DNA of 64,000 nucleotides from Latrodectus hesperus (taxonomy: Eukaryota > Arthropoda > Arachnida > Araneae > Theridiidae). The stretch is from contig CM075852.1 in assembly GCA_037975125.1 (NCBI GenBank), positions 3,502,214-3,566,213 on the forward strand, given 5' to 3'. Shown here one piece after another: positions 25,802 through 46,460 of this stretch. Positions within the stretch are counted from its first letter, which is position 1. The number at the start of each line of letters is the position of its first letter. Both the position numbers and the translations under genes were made by a program. The notes beneath the pieces were generated by a model. The model searched no databases and was not told where the DNA came from. It was given only the letters and a program-made list of their open reading frames with translations.

Positions 25802-28800
25802 ACTGGTTTTTAATGCATGAAATTACCTTGTGTGTGTTTGTATTATGTACATTTCCTTCTAAGATAAAACTTATCTTAGCCTCAGTATTACCAACTTAGA
25901 CAGAGATAGCCTTTTCAAAAGAGAATACTTTTTATTTTTATAAAAAAAGCATGTATTCTAAACATACATTTTTGTTTATTTTATTAACTGTATATCTTAA
26001 ATTCTATTTTATTCTACTTGAAATCCAAAAGCTTAAATTAGTAGAAGTTTCTGTTAAATCAATAAATTTCCGTGCAGGTATGAAAGTTAAAACTTCCTTG
26101 ATAAGTAGAAAAATGGGAAGGTTGCAATCGAATATGCAATACTGAAAGAATTTGAAATACATACAAAATGATTTGCTTAGAAACAAGTTTTAGTTCAATA
26201 ATTTTTGAAAAATGTTTATGAAATAAATTTTGTGTGTAAGCTTTAAAGAAATTCTACAAAATTGATGTAATAATGTATTACATTTATTTGGATTTGTTGT
26301 CAGCTGAATTAGAGTGTTTAGTTATTGATTGCTAATATTTTCTCTAAAAACAACAATAAAAGAAAAATTTTCTGTTATATTCATTTATTGTTATGTAAGT
26401 TTTTAAATACTAAAGGCAATGAATACATGCTCAATACACAGTAAGGTATTAAAAATGTGATAATATATAATCCAAATTTTTTTAAATTTTATATTAAAGA
26501 AGCCTAATACCAAACATTTCATTCAAAAATTCCATGAAAAGCTTTAACTTATTTTGTTTCGTTAAAACGTTAAATAATAAAGAATATTGCCTTAAAATGA
26601 AAAAAATGTACATTTTTAATACAGAAGTAATTAATTTTGCTTTTAAAAGTGGGTTGTTTAAAGATTATTTACAAAAATTCACTTCTCATTATAATTATTT
26701 ACATCATAATTACTTTTACCTTGTCTACCCCAAACTGAAAAGTGATAAAGATTTGATATTATTTTTGACAGAACAGTATAATATCTTGCTTTCATTTTAT
26801 AAACATGTTTCTTGCTCACTAAAACTCGTTTTTTCTTTCTTTTGACACCGATTGTTTTGGAAGAAATATTCAGAATTTTACTGTGGAAACGTACAATAAA
26901 TTTAAATGCTGTTATCATGTACAAATTTCATAATCTATAAGTGGTTTTTATTGAAATTAAAAATCCCAAAGATCAGCTGCCCCAAAGATCAACTTTCAAA
27001 TGCTTCTATATACGTTAATATCATTAAAATATGTAAGAAATGTCTTCAAAAAAGAAAATTTAAATTTCAATAAAAATAATTAAAATTTTTCTAGAAAATG
27101 TTTTTGAGACTGCGAAATGTAAAATTAATAAGAAATAGATATTTTATATTAATTAATAGCTTTTCTTTTTTAATATAAGATACAAATATATTTTGAATTT
27201 TATTTGGTATTTCAAAATACATTCAGTTTCAATACCAGAATGCATGAAAACACTTTTTATTTAATAAGCAAACAAAATAAGAGAAAATATATCATTGAAA
27301 ATATCTACTTACATATTCAGATTTCAAACAAAATTATTTTGGTAACTAAAAATATTACTTAAATTCAAATTTTGCCAAAATTTGAATGGAAAAAATTGCA
27401 TGCAGAAGAGTATTTTTAGTTTTTTTAGTATCATAATACAGATTATTTAAATGAATTCACTCAAATCCTACTCCAATATTCATATGCTTCATTTGAAGAA
27501 TATATAATTACAAAGAAAACAATGCATAGGCTTTTGAAATTTCTTAGAATTTTTATATAAAATAGTGCTTGACTAAAACAAGAATATTTCAAAATGTAGA
27601 ATTTTAGTTACATAAATTATTACCATTGTTAAAAGCTTTGTTTTAAGAAAGTCATTTTTAGATTCACTATATTATTCAGATTTGTATTAAAATATATCAT
27701 ATAAAATTCGCAGTATTTATTTTCATTTAAATTAAGAAATTTTTTAATAAAGAGCAAAGATTTATGCAATTTTTTTAAAATTGTTTATATTTTGAGAGTT
27801 ATTTAACATCGGAATTAATTTGTTTCAATCATTTCAGTGATGTTTAAATGTATGTTTTATTCACTATGATTTCTATTTTTATGTTTTACCCTATTACTCA
27901 CATAAAAGAAAATAAATTAATAAAATAAACAATAATAAGCAAATATATTACATGTTCTATATTTAGAAATAGGAAAATGGAATCTAAATTAATATTTTCT
28001 AGAAAGTAAATAAAATTGGTAAAAAAATCGAATGAGTATTTTATATAAGCAACTTTCTGCACTACTCAGAGAAAGAACACGGTTCTTTTTTAAAATATGA
28101 CAGGACTTAGAAATTAATTTCTTCCTTTCGCTTAATTTTTCTGTACCTTTAAAATTTGTCTTAAAGTTGTTGAGGAGCTAAAAATCAGTATTTGTAAGCA
28201 GAAACATGTTAACAATATAATTGAAATAATAGGAAAATAATGTACAAAGTTTTTTATTTTACCATCTGACAAGAAAAATTGTTAGGATAGCAATTAACAT
28301 GGAATGAAGACTGTCAATTGTTTCATTTGTAATTAATCCGTAATAATTATATTCTATGCTTGGAATAATATTTAAGTACATAATAAGATATTAGAATAAG
28401 ATATACAAGGTCACAAATTTATGGATTGATGAATTTTCTGAAAATAAATTTAAAATGTTAATCTACAAAACTTAAAAAAAAAAATTCCAGCTTCAAATTT
28501 TACTGTCTTAAATGTTATGAATTACAAGGAAAGAATAAATTTAACATTAAAATAGTAATTAGTAATAATTGAAACTTTTTAAAAACATTATAGTGACCTG
28601 ACAAACATTTAAATGAGATTAATTCCTTTCAAATAACTATAATTATAATTAATACAATACTACTTGTATTTTTATTGTCTTCATATCTCTTATTTTTTAA
28701 GATTAATATAAGAATTCAATAAGATAATATAATTTTAAAAATTTAGAATTTTCCAATATATAATTATATTTTGGTAAATTGCAAATAATTATTATAAGAT

Positions 28801-30928
28801 ATGGATTATGCCATAGAAACATATTCAAATTAATAATATTTTTATTACATAACTATTTTATAACTAGTACTAAAATATACATTTATAAGTATTTGGCTTT
28901 TTAAAACACAAATGTAATCAAATTATATTGACTTATTATTATGTTCTTGATATAAAGACAATGTTTAGAAGCTTTTTTTTCAAAATACGTACTTGTACAG
29001 CAACCTTGATTTACATTTTACTTTGCATAAAGAAAAGACTCTTTGTGCAGCTAACATTTGAAAATACATTTACAAACTTTTTGTGAGGAAGTGTTTTCTT
29101 TGTCTTGAGTTTAAATACTGGAACTGCCTGCGATCCGAAAATCACTCATTGTTTAAACATCTTAGTACAAATAAAGAAAGAAATATAAGTATGTTTAAGT
29201 ATATTTTTGCCATATTTGCCGTTATCAAATAAACTTTTTCCTGCTGTTTAATTAAATCGTTGATTGTTTGATAGAGGTACATCTTTTGTTTTAGTAAAAC
29301 AAGTAACAACTTTCATATGTAATTTCAAAAAGTACTCTTGCTAAGCAAATTAAGAAATGTTTTTGGTACAAACAAGTAATATGAAAATGCATGCATGATT
29401 TGTGCATGATATCACTCAAAATAACTTTTTCACGCCTTATTGGTCTTAATTTATCAATTAATTAAAATTAAAAATGTATGTGACTTTAAATTTTTGATTC
29501 CCTATTTTCGTAGTTTAAGCTTATTCCAATTAAATTTTAAGCCTATTTTTTAGTTTTTATTAAAATCCTTGATTTTTTTAACAGACTTTAACTGTTTAAA
29601 TAAATCTTATAAATGATTAAAAATGTTAATAACCTTATATAATTAATGCTATAGAATAAATTAATAATTTAATGCTAAATGAAAAGTCATAGTTAAAAAG
29701 GTGTTTTTCTTAAATGTTCAATTTATGCTGAATTTAAAGTATATAACTATAATTTCTTGAGATTTATCCACATGTATATTACAATAGTTTTTTAAAATAG
29801 CCTTGAATTTAATGACCTTAAATAGATACGTTGTCAATAATGCAAAACTACTTTCCTTCTTTTAATTTTTTATATTACAATCAATTTTCTATAGTTAATT
29901 CTTCTCAAACTAGTTTTAAGTCAAATATTAATGTCAATAAAATACACTCCAATGAAGATAGTTAAAACCCAAAAACATATTTTTATATATACAACTACAA
30001 GCGAAATTAAAAGGAAAACTAAAACAAAAAAAAACAGTAATTTTACATACATATATTAGGTAATATGAATCAAGGAATGTAAATATTATTTATTTACAAC
30101 TGTTTTTTATAAAAAAAATAAAATAGAATGAATTAAATAGATATAAGAACAAATTTTGGTTCATTAGTATATAACTATATATCTATTTTTATTATAAAAA
30201 TGTACGCAATTAATCATTATTTTTATAATTGATTTAAATAATTTAGAAGAATAGAGAAATTATTTGAACACCAATATAATGAAATATCTGCTGTAAATTT
30301 CAAAATAATTATATTAATTTCTCAAAATACATTAGAATATAATTGCTTACATTTTCCTAAATTATAATTAAATAATAATTGAAAGCAATATCCACGCCAA
30401 AACAGTATTATACATCTTAAAATTCATTGAAAATTTTTACATAAATTACGTATACATTTATAAATTTAAAAAATATCACCTCAATATTAGTTCATTGTGT
30501 AATCTGTTATGATTTTAAGTCTTAAATGATACATAAGTCTTAAATGATAGAAAAAAGAATTATATATTTATTCATATCAGTAATTTTTGTATCAGTTGCT
30601 AACATAAATTTGTTTTGAAATTTTAATCATTTTCATTTTAAATAACAAATATTATTTTTTCAAATATGATCTAGTTATTTTTATTTTTTTCATTCTAATA
30701 ACTAATCGATTTTTATCTTTTATTTAACTTTTTAATTTAAACTTTTTCAGTAAAAATATAGTTTCATGTAATGAATTGAGTAAGTAAAAGTAGTTTTATA
30801 TATTTGGGTTATTTTGCTCCTTACTTCTTTGAATTTTCAAATTCAATTTTGAAAGTAAGTAAGAAATTCTGACACAATTAGAATGAACTGGAAATCTCTA
30901 CATCTCTCTCTATATCTCTCTATATCTC

Positions 30929-30930
<2 letters not shown>
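25800..30930. other. Long AT-rich non-coding stretch, nothing recognised
   Basis: About 5 kb without a supported gene or repeat end. Frames at 25951-26145, 26004-26186, 26534-26845 and 26679-26924 overlap on opposite strands and have Phe/Lys/Ile-rich chance composition. A short duplicated CCCAAAGATCA occurs at about 26965-26992. Confidence 0.6.

Positions 30931-31001
<71 letters not shown>
30899..31001. repeat. (TCTCTATA) short repeat leading into an (AT)n array
   Basis: Pyrimidine-rich CTCTCTATATCT units at 30899-30930 grade into about 70 bases of alternating AT. Confidence 0.95.
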
Positions 31002-31003
<2 letters not shown>

Positions 31004-33495
31004 GATGATTTGATATTTAAAAATAAGAAATAAAAATAATATTTTAATGATTTGTTTTGAAATTGTTAAATATCCACAATCAAATGGGATTATAATTAAG
31101 TGATTCATGTACTATTACAATTTTCAAATGATAGAGAAATATGAATTGCATTGTTTTGACTTTTTTCTGTTTTTCCAAATTAATGAAATTCTCAAATAAA
31201 TGCAGTGGAGCACTATAAAAATAATGTAATACATTTTAATTTAAATAAGAACGAGTTTTAGAATTATTATTAATTTTTTTAATTTGGTTAAATTTTTTCA
31301 TTCAGTTGAGAAAACTTAGATAATTTTCTCAACTATAAATTAACATCAACATGCACAACACACGAACGTATAAAATTCCATAATTTTCAAAATAAAAAAC
31401 AGTATTTTTGCATCCAAAAATGTGCCTTAAAATTTTCCAAAAAATAAAATCATTCACATTTGAAAAAATGTATTAAATTTAATGGATTTAACCATTAGTT
31501 CCTTATACTTTCGCAATTTTTTTCTCATTAAAACATCATTAATGCTAGATATTAATGATTCTGAACCAAAGTATATTCATTAGGGAAAAATAACAAAACC
31601 TTTAAAAAAATTGTAATGTAGCTATTCTTATTTTGTGTTACGATTTAAAGTAGTTTTCGATTTCATAAAGAAATGTATATGTCTACATTAAAATTTTAAT
31701 TTTATAGCGTTTTCAAATTTCATTTACATTTTTATTGGTAGTTATAAATTTTTCTTATTTCTTCTAAATTTGCGATTTGCATTTTTGTTAAAGAAAGTAT
31801 GAATAAGTACTTTGTTTATTTAAGCAATTTTTCTAATTTTTGCATTATATAATTTTGATTAAAATGGTTTTATCTGTAAAATTGTAAACATTTTTCAGAA
31901 ATCAGTGTTTTAAGTATTTGACTTTCATGAATTATTTAATTAGTAACATGTTTTTAAATAATCTTTGAATTAATCAGTGCTTCTAGATATATTTTTTGAA
32001 ATACATTTAAAAAGCTTCGTTACTTTTATCTGCGAAAACACATGGAAAAAGAAACGTATTTTATTTTCTGAATTTAATCTTTTTTAATATTTAAAAAAAC
32101 CTCAGGAAGATTACACTAGAATATCACGTGAATAATACAAAATGTTGAAAACAACCATCATCCAAAATACTGGTTTACATTTTTAAATTTATAAACAACG
32201 TTGAGTTTGGAGCATCTGATGCAAAGCTTTAGAGTAAAAAACATTTTGTTATGCACTGAAAAAGAAGAAAGAATATTATCTAAAATATTCGTGTCTAGAA
32301 AAGGGAAAGGAAAAGTTTTATTGAAGATATTGAATTGAAATATATTTCTCTAACAGGGGAAAGAGAAAAGGATAAAGCATATGTAGGAAAAGAGTTGATA
32401 TGTAACTGAAATAAAGTAGCACAGCTTAGAGAAATTTGGCATGTGTCAAAATTTCTTTTATCTAATATTTTTGTATATTTTTCTTTATTTGTTATATTCT
32501 TTAAATTTCTAAGAAATGCCTTCATTTTAAAGTTTTTTTGAAAAAAATATTAATAAAATTATTAATATTACTTAAGGAAAATACATTACGTATTATTAAA
32601 AATCATAAAGGAAAATGAACAACATATATTTTATTAAAAATTAATTATTTTTTAGTATGTGTTCCTATTCTATAAATCTGTGTATACTTTGTAATTGGAA
32701 ATAAAAAAATAAAAAATAAAAACTCGAATTTGTTTATTGCAAACAGTGTTTTAGAATCAAATAAGTTTCAAGTCGATTACAATGGATATTTTCTGAATAA
32801 TCAGAGTTGAAATTTAGGAATTTGTTGTTCTGTTTATCCTGTAGCAGTTTAATGAAAACAGAAAAGATCTATCAGACCTCTGACACTAAAGAATCCAAGG
32901 ACAAGAAGGGGGGGTTCTCTTGAAAGTCTCAACAATAAGATATATCCAGCAGAAACTTGATGAGTTTGACATTTTGAGCAGATAGCAAAGATATCTCTGT
33001 CTTTGAAAATTGAGAGACTTTTTGTATGATAATAAATTAATAAAAATCATAAAATTAAATTAATAGGAGTCATCAGTTTGTTTGTTTAAATTAATCTTGT
33101 AAATTGTACAGTATAGCAATTTTTAGATTTGTTTAGTTTGACTTCATTAACTGTAAATTGGGGTTAAAGAATTGATGAAATATCTTTGTTGAAATTTAAA
33201 ACCATTTGTATTTTTTGCAAATACACTTCTCTACATTCTGATAAAATATATTAACCAAAGGGTTTTATACAATTTTAGAAAACATGTACTTTCACATCTT
33301 ACATGTAGTATACTTCAAAATCTATATTTTGATATCAAGATAACAGGAAAAGTTTGGTTTTGGACCAGATAAAAAAGCAACATCGTGAAAAATTCCTACT
33401 GATCTAAATAATAATAAGATGATAGCTGTTGAATGTGTGGAGAAGAAAGGGAGAATATTTTACCATTCGGTTATTAAATATAAGTATTATAATAA
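31002..33495. other. AT-rich non-coding stretch, nothing recognised
   Basis: Frames at 32295-32525 (minus) and 33429-33734 (plus) have no domain. 32830-33010 is somewhat more complex and has a G7 run at about 32910, unusual for this sequence, without further structure. Confidence 0.55.
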
Positions 33496-33531
33496 ATGGT
33501 AAAATATTACATACATGTAATATTTTACCAT
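33496..33531. repeat. Perfect 17-bp palindrome with 2-base centre
   Basis: ATGGTAAAATATTACAT at 33496-33512 and its exact complement at 33515-33531, separated by AC. Another AATATTTTACCATT occurs at about 33455-33468, so the motif exists three times within 80 bases. Confidence 0.95.
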
Positions 33532-36380
33532 ACATACATGTTTATGTTACAACAGTTAAAACTTCATTAGAAAAAAAAATTATTGTTATCTTTTCTACAA
33601 GCGTAGTTGCGAATATACATTGCAAATCTGAACAATGCGAAAATAAAAGAATACTAGGAAATTATTTAACAAGATATCTAACAACAATGGAAAATAATAA
33701 AACTTATATGATCTCAATACAACTATCAAAATAACATAGTTGATATTAATATCCAAAACATTCCATAATTTCCTAATATCTATTCAGTTATATATCTATA
33801 GACTTCATTAAAATTACATTTTAGAAAATTTAATTTTAGGTGTAAAAGTTTTTATTCATAAGATTTTATAAACTGATATTTCTGTTTCTTTATAAATTAT
33901 ATTATTATTCTTCCAAAACGTTTTTAAATGCCAGATCAAATTTTGAACTTCATTCTCCAATTCAGAAGCAAGATTTAAATCAATCTTTTAAATATTTTTG
34001 ATTAAAATGTTTGTGCTATTGGTCTTTCGCCAATTCTTTTCCATGTTTTCATAAAATATTTTCTTATTATTATTTTACATTTCTAAGTGTTGTACATATA
34101 AAATCACACATAATGGCTTAGTTATCTGTCATTTTCATTATAATAAACAGAACATTTTGTGATATAGCATGATGTTCTCAACTGGTTAAAATTTGCATGC
34201 TAATTTTAAATAATTTGATACTTAGGAATAATAAATAAACCTATAAAGATACAATGTTTTCAATTATTTTGTTTAAATGCTTTTTGGCCAAATACAAAGA
34301 AGTAATCACTTTTTAGGTGCCTTTCTAAATAATTTGAATATTAAATGATATCATCAATTTTTATTTAAACCTAAGAACTTTCATCAATTTAGTAATAATA
34401 ACAAAGTTGAAAAATTTTATTTAAATTAAATATATATTTTTATGTAATTTTTTCATGGATTGATGATAGTTTTATGGTATTTGCTTTTAATATAAGAGAA
34501 AACACGAGAAGTTTTATCAAAATAGTAACAAATTAATATAATTTAAAATTCTAATGGTGATGTTATTCAAGCAGATTCTTTTCAAAGGAGCTAAATGATA
34601 TTTTCTTTTTAACCTAATGCATTAATTATACTAATAAGAAACGGGTTGACTCCAATATTACGGAACTCTTTTATTTTGTTACCATTAAAAGTCAAGCTAT
34701 AGAAATCTAAAATGAAAAATAGCCCTTCTAAATTAATTTTTCAGTCTCCTTAAATTCTTAGATTCGTTACATATCTTGAATTGAGTAAGAAGAAGAATCT
34801 GAAAAATGGAATATTATTGTTTTTAAAATAAAAATTTAGAATTTTTCAATTGATATATTTTATGCATAGGTCAATGAAAAAATCAACATAGTTAAAAACT
34901 TCAGTTCACTTTAAATTTTATAGATAATTATTTAATATCATAGTAAACCTAAAACCATTTTTAGATTTTAATAATGAAGTAATATATCTTACTTAAAAAA
35001 AAGCAATTTAATACACAAATTTTCTATATTAAAATCTTGGAAATGTAATATGCTACATGATGGCACAAATATTTAAAAGTTATCAGGATTAATAGTTCTA
35101 AATAAAACAATCAAGATGCTGGTATTTTTTAAAGTGCTTAATAAATTTAACCCTACAACATTTTTAAAACTGGTTTTACTACCTGTCAAAGAAGGGACTC
35201 TTAAAATTAAACTTAAAATTTTCTGATTATCATTTTTTAAAATCATAAAAAATCGTTTATTGCAATAATAAATTTTAAGTTAAAGTTCAATTTGCTACCG
35301 AAATATAGATCTCTAAGATAAAAAAAAATATTTTGGACAAAATATTAAAAGATAGGAGAATTTATTTAATGTAAATATTATCTTTAGCTGAAAAATATGC
35401 AATATTCAATATTATTGTCCAATTTTAAGTCTAGTATAATTGGCATTATCATATAGTTCCTATGGTTTTTCTTGATAGCCAAACTATTTCCATTTTGACA
35501 TTATTTAAATAATTTAAATGTAAATCAAAAATATGTGTAAACTTTTAAATATTTTTCATTAAAATTGGTATAAAAATAATGGAGTGCATTCGTTATTATA
35601 ATATAAATTAAAAAAATAGTTTTATTACATTTTATTTGAATTAGAAATTAAATATTTCTAACATAAAATTTGTTATCTGATTCCTTTTAAATGAGCTGTC
35701 AGAGATTCATTCAAATATCATCAAGAATGTGTGCTACGCCTTTCAGTTGCTCAAAGATATTTATTGAAGCTGCAAAATATTGCCTTTAGTGAATAAAGTC
35801 TTTTGGTTAATTTAATTTTATTTTTTATAGTAATTTTAAAATTATGTATTTATTTGACATGAAAAATAACATGACAACTTTATAAAACATTAATACAAAT
35901 AATTAACACAAAAAATCTTTACAAATGAAATATCTTTTTATACTGAAAATTAGACAAAATATTAAAAAAAAATTTCTGAATGTAAAATTTTAAAAAAGTT
36001 TAATGTTGGGAATTCACATTAAAAATATTATTTCTTGATTTAATGAAATATCAGTTTAAAGTTAGCATGCAGTCTGCTGTCAGAGTTTTTACTAATGAAA
36101 TAATCAAGACCAAAATAAATTATTTAAATTTTTTGATTTTAGCCTTATTTCCTCAGCATCCCTTAGTCAAAATAATGCAAAAGTTAAAAGCATAATATAA
36201 ACTAGTAGATAAATTAAAACACCAACACGAGGTAATAATATTGATATATCATTGACATTAATCTTCTCAATCTTTATCTAATAAAAGGTATTTCCTTCGA
36301 TGTAACTTATTCAATTACTTTTCTAATTTTTTCTAAGAAATAAAAGTAAAAATTTAATGTTACTTAAAAAAAACATTTTT
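33532..36380. other. AT-rich non-coding stretch, nothing recognised
   Basis: No coding or repeat signal, apart from a possible degenerate extra copy of the 357-bp repeat unit in its last 100 bases. Confidence 0.55.
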
Positions 36381-36382
36381 TT

Positions 36383-37640
<1,258 letters not shown>

Positions 37641-40105
37641 ATTTATTTTATATTTTGGTCAGTTCTATTTTTAATTTAAATTTATTTTTAATTTTGTCTT
37701 CGATAGAAACATAATTCCAGCCTCAATAAAATTTATCTCCTCAATAAAATTGTTCTACTTGAACTCTGTGGTTATTTAAATGCATGTAAAAATGAATACA
37801 ATATAATAATATAATACTAAAAATAAATATGATAAAAAAACTATTAAATACAATGGAAATTTATAATTTAATTCATAATATCAATGTAACTGAAGTGCAT
37901 GGGATTCGCAAAAGCTTATTAATACAATGTTAGTCGTAATGTGTGTGAATCTTATATTAAATTACAAAGTAATTCTATATTAATAAATAATCTAAAATGC
38001 TAATTACGCAATTGTTGAAAAAATATTTGTATAAAATTCTTCATATTGACCATACAAAATGAAGTTTATTAAATTTTATGATTATAAAAAACTCAAGATT
38101 ATTTGTATTTATTTAATTGTATTCTGATAATATTCCTGAAAGAATTTCAACTATATATTTGTTTTAAGAAGTTTGAAAACTTATTTCACTTAACTTATCA
38201 ATCGTATATAATTATTGTTTCTATTTATGATGAAAATTCATCAAATTTTTAATTTTCACAGTAAAATTCATTTTTATAAATGTCTATTCTCACATATTTT
38301 ATAATTTTCTAAAATATTTCTAGTGTATCAGCTGTAATACTTATGTTAATTTTACTAATTATAAATGTTGAACTGGAATAGCATCGATTCATTATCCGAT
38401 TACTTAAAATTAATTTTATGAAAGTCTGTATTATTTTTCAGAAACTCATTTTGAAACTTATATTCATAACTAGTAGATTAATAATGTCACATTTCTTACC
38501 CTTAAATTCATCGCTATTTAAAAAGATTTCGAATAAAATTGATGACATAATGAATAATATAATTGCTCAAAAACCATAATTGACAACACTGTATGTACTT
38601 CTTCACTATGCAAATATTTTTTCTTTGTGTAGAGTTGTATTGGTGTTTATTGTTAGGTTTTAGGTGTTGCGATACAAAATTTATGATTAGCTAATTATTC
38701 CTTAAAGTTGCCATACTACGCTTCTGTTTGGCTCTAGGCATTCTGATACAAATGTCATGATTTATATAATATTTCTTATAGTTGAGATATTTTATTTTTC
38801 CTTCCATTTCGCTTATTCGATTTGATCTGGTACATTCTTTACTTTTATCACTAACATGCCTACTAGCTAAGATATAAAATTAACTCAGGCATAAAACTGT
38901 TTTATTTTATTAATTGTTTCCATTTTTAACTCTTTATTCATTTTCAAAGACAGAGGAATATTTTTATGTGAGGATGCTTGGGCACTAAAATTTTTATAGA
39001 AATCATATCGTTCTGTTTCATTGCAAATTTTATATTTAATAAAATATTGGAAATCATATTCATTCTTTAGATTAGATTTTTATTTTTATACAAATTTCCC
39101 CTGATGAATCAATAAAACTATTAAAGTTTCACTACTAGTTGCTGTAATATTTTATCTGAAAAATCAGTAACTTTACAAATGAATCTAATTATAAAGGAAT
39201 AAAAATCTAAATTGGATAAATGAAGTATTTTTCATTTAATTTGATAGTTATTTTTAATCCGAGTAAATAGATCCTCGATTTCTTTTGGGCATTGCTTTGA
39301 TGTTTGAAATTGATAAGTTTAGAAAATTATTAAATGCTTAAGAGTTTAGATTCACCTTTTTCTTAATTCTTAAAATTCTTACTTTAAGGAAAAGACAATT
39401 TTAGTTGGTTTTCTTCAATTTAAACACTCCCATCAAAAATTTCTATTTAAAAGATTGTCCTTCATTAAAAATATCCCAAATATTGATATTTTCTGGAACT
39501 CATTTGTCAGTGTTACTTTATAAATTTTTTGTTTTACTTTATAAATTTTTTACAACAATATTTTAACTATATTTTAATTCTTTGGTAAAAAAAGTAGTAG
39601 AATACTTAGAATGAAAAAAGTAATAGAATGCTGTACGGATTCTTTAAAAGAATTTCAACAGTTTTATTTCGGGTTTTAATCTCAATTGTTCAACATTTAT
39701 TTTCAAGGTTATCTCTGTGCAAATTTAAAATGTCTTCACAAACTTGAATCGTTGAAATAATCTTTATATTTTAACAATCTGCATTTTAGATATTTAAAAT
39801 ATTTTACTCTTAGTTAAAAATATTCAGATAATAGCCTATTCTTTACTTATTATAAATCAAATTGTTCTAAATATTTTATAGTAAAGTAAATGTATGGTAT
39901 AATAAGAAAAATCTGGACATACACTTGAATTCTCCAATATTTTATGCATTATGATTTTATTTTGGAAAAAATTTCAAACAAAATTCTTTGTTGAATTTAT
40001 TATCTTTATATATTTGACATAAATTATATAAAATGATTATTTCAGTAATAAAAGATATCAAATATTGTAATTCCTATATCCTACCATAAACTACTTATGT
40101 GTTGA
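37641..40105. other. AT-rich non-coding stretch, nothing recognised
   Basis: No gene, RNA or repeat boundary seen. Confidence 0.6.
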
Positions 40106-40144
40106 ATATATATATATATATATATATACATATATATACATATA

Positions 40145-40235
<91 letters not shown>

Positions 40236-40242
40236 ATATATT
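40106..40242. repeat. (AT)n array with ACAT, CTAT and GTAT variants near its ends
   Basis: About 137 bases. Substituted units lie at both edges and the middle is pure AT. Confidence 0.97.
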
Positions 40243-40548
40243 ATAAGAAGAAATGAAACTGAAACTTAAACTTTTCCTATTTTCTGAGATTTTTCGACGG
40301 TATTTCAGAGCTGTTAATACTACTTATGGTATTAGTCAAGCCATCTTGAGTTTCGCAGTCGGACAATATTCATTCACATACTACTTGATTATCGCAGCAA
40401 GTTTCTCGAAATACTTATGTTTTCAGGCATATTTCACCAAATGTTTCTCACTTAAACCGATTCAAATCAAGTCGGAAGATCAACATGATTGATTACAAAT
40501 TGTTTTCAGGATCAATATTCTTTATTTTTGCAAGATATAGGGAGTTAA
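40243..40548. other. Non-repetitive segment next to an (AT)n array
   Basis: A 79-codon plus-strand frame (40253-40492) starts [18 protein letters not shown] and has more balanced composition than the background. I recognise no domain, signal peptide or exon border. It might be a fragment of a mobile element. Confidence 0.25.
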
Positions 40549-40610
40549 AATGTCGAACGCTTATGCACAATGTCGAACGTCGTCGACATTGTGCATGAGC
40601 GTTCGACATT
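40549..40610. repeat. 28-bp near-perfect CpG-rich hairpin, 6-base loop
   Basis: The left arm 40549-40576 and right arm 40583-40610 are complementary at 27 of 28 positions, the exception being a T opposite G. The loop is ACGTCG. Each arm starts and ends with the same octamer (AATGTCGA in the left arm). It holds several CpGs in otherwise AT-rich DNA, and further GTCGTCGAC sequence follows at about 40627-40640. It could be a foldback element, a template-switch product or a small-RNA hairpin. Confidence 0.95.
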
Positions 40611-41243
40611 CTCGTTCGATACAATGCGTCGTCGACAACTTGTTTTCTTCTAATTGTCCGTCAGTTAAAAATTTATATGTGCCTAGAGCCTCATAATTGT
40701 ACTTCAATTATTTACTCAAGTTACATAACATATTTTGCTATGTAACTGAGTGCATCTATAATTCATAAAAATAATTTATAAATATGTAATTTGCTGAGGA
40801 AAGATCTCTCTTGTTTCATTAAATGTTCCTACTATTTTCTTTAAAGAGACACAACTTTAAAATCTGGTCTCTTGCTTCATTTTTGACAGTAAGAAACTTT
40901 TGTAATTTAATTATTAGATCATAAAACTGAGCAAAATTTATAGATTCAATTCTACTGTTTAAAATTATATCAAAGGGTTTTTCGAAATAACAAAAAGTCT
41001 ATATCAAATATATTACAATTTTAGATTCAATGATACTGTAAAGAGGAAATAAATTATAATTATAGTTTTATTTATATATTGTTGTAATATACTAGATTTT
41101 ATAATTCAGTTTTTTTTATAGTTTCCTCAGAACGAAAGTATATAAACTATTTCTTTACATATATATTTTATTTTAAAATGTCAATAAATAAAGATGTAGT
41201 TTAAGTCAATAGAACTGAAGCAATAAGACAGATATAAAAATGA

Positions 41244-41245
<2 letters not shown>
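40611..41245. other. AT-rich non-coding stretch, nothing recognised
   Basis: No supported feature beyond the CpG-bearing bases just right of the hairpin. Confidence 0.55.

Positions 41246-41331
<86 letters not shown>
41246..41331. repeat. (AT)n array at the 5' edge of Helitron-like copy 1
   Basis: About 86 bases of alternating AT ending directly at the AATTCTCGTGTCAC start of the element. Confidence 0.97.
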
Positions 41332-46200
<4,869 letters not shown>

Positions 46201-46224
46201 TTGTGTAATATTCCTTTCTTTACA

Positions 46225-46460
46225 ATGACAAGTCTGGAGGTTGAAGTTGCTTGGTTGATTAGGATATCTTTCTCATTATCGGAAGTGAGCTTAAATTTTG
46301 ATTGAACTGAAGATCCATCATGTTGATTGAAGGTGACTGAGACACGTTAAATAGGTCTCAGACTCAATGTTCTACAAGTGAAAAGATAGCTCTAGACGTG
46401 GAGGTCAAGTATTGAGAGTCTTTTGCTAAGTCCTGGATTCGAACGTACGAAGACAGTCAC
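46225..46460 (+). mobile_element. Old tRNA-derived SINE remnant
   Basis: TTGCTTGGTTGATTAGGATATC near 46250 resembles a pol III A box region, and TTTTGATTGAAC near 46306 resembles a decayed B box (GGTTCGATTCC) at the correct distance. Between them CTCA...TGAG could be an anticodon stem. Later blocks (CACGTTAAAT, GTGGAGGTCAAGTATTGAG) loosely follow the body of the SINE at 49302 (CGTTAAAT, GTGGTCGGTCGTTGAG). Strongly diverged. Confidence 0.4.

Noticed and set aside
26534..26845. 103-codon frame in AT-rich DNA
   Set aside because: Composition is that of chance frames. It overlaps an equally long frame on the other strand, and no domain or splice context is visible.
33429..33734. 101-codon frame
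   Set aside because: It runs through a palindrome and has no recognisable family or exon borders.
46430..46445. Second B box (TGGATTCGAACG) near the old SINE
   Set aside because: Only a partial match, with no A box upstream at the right distance.
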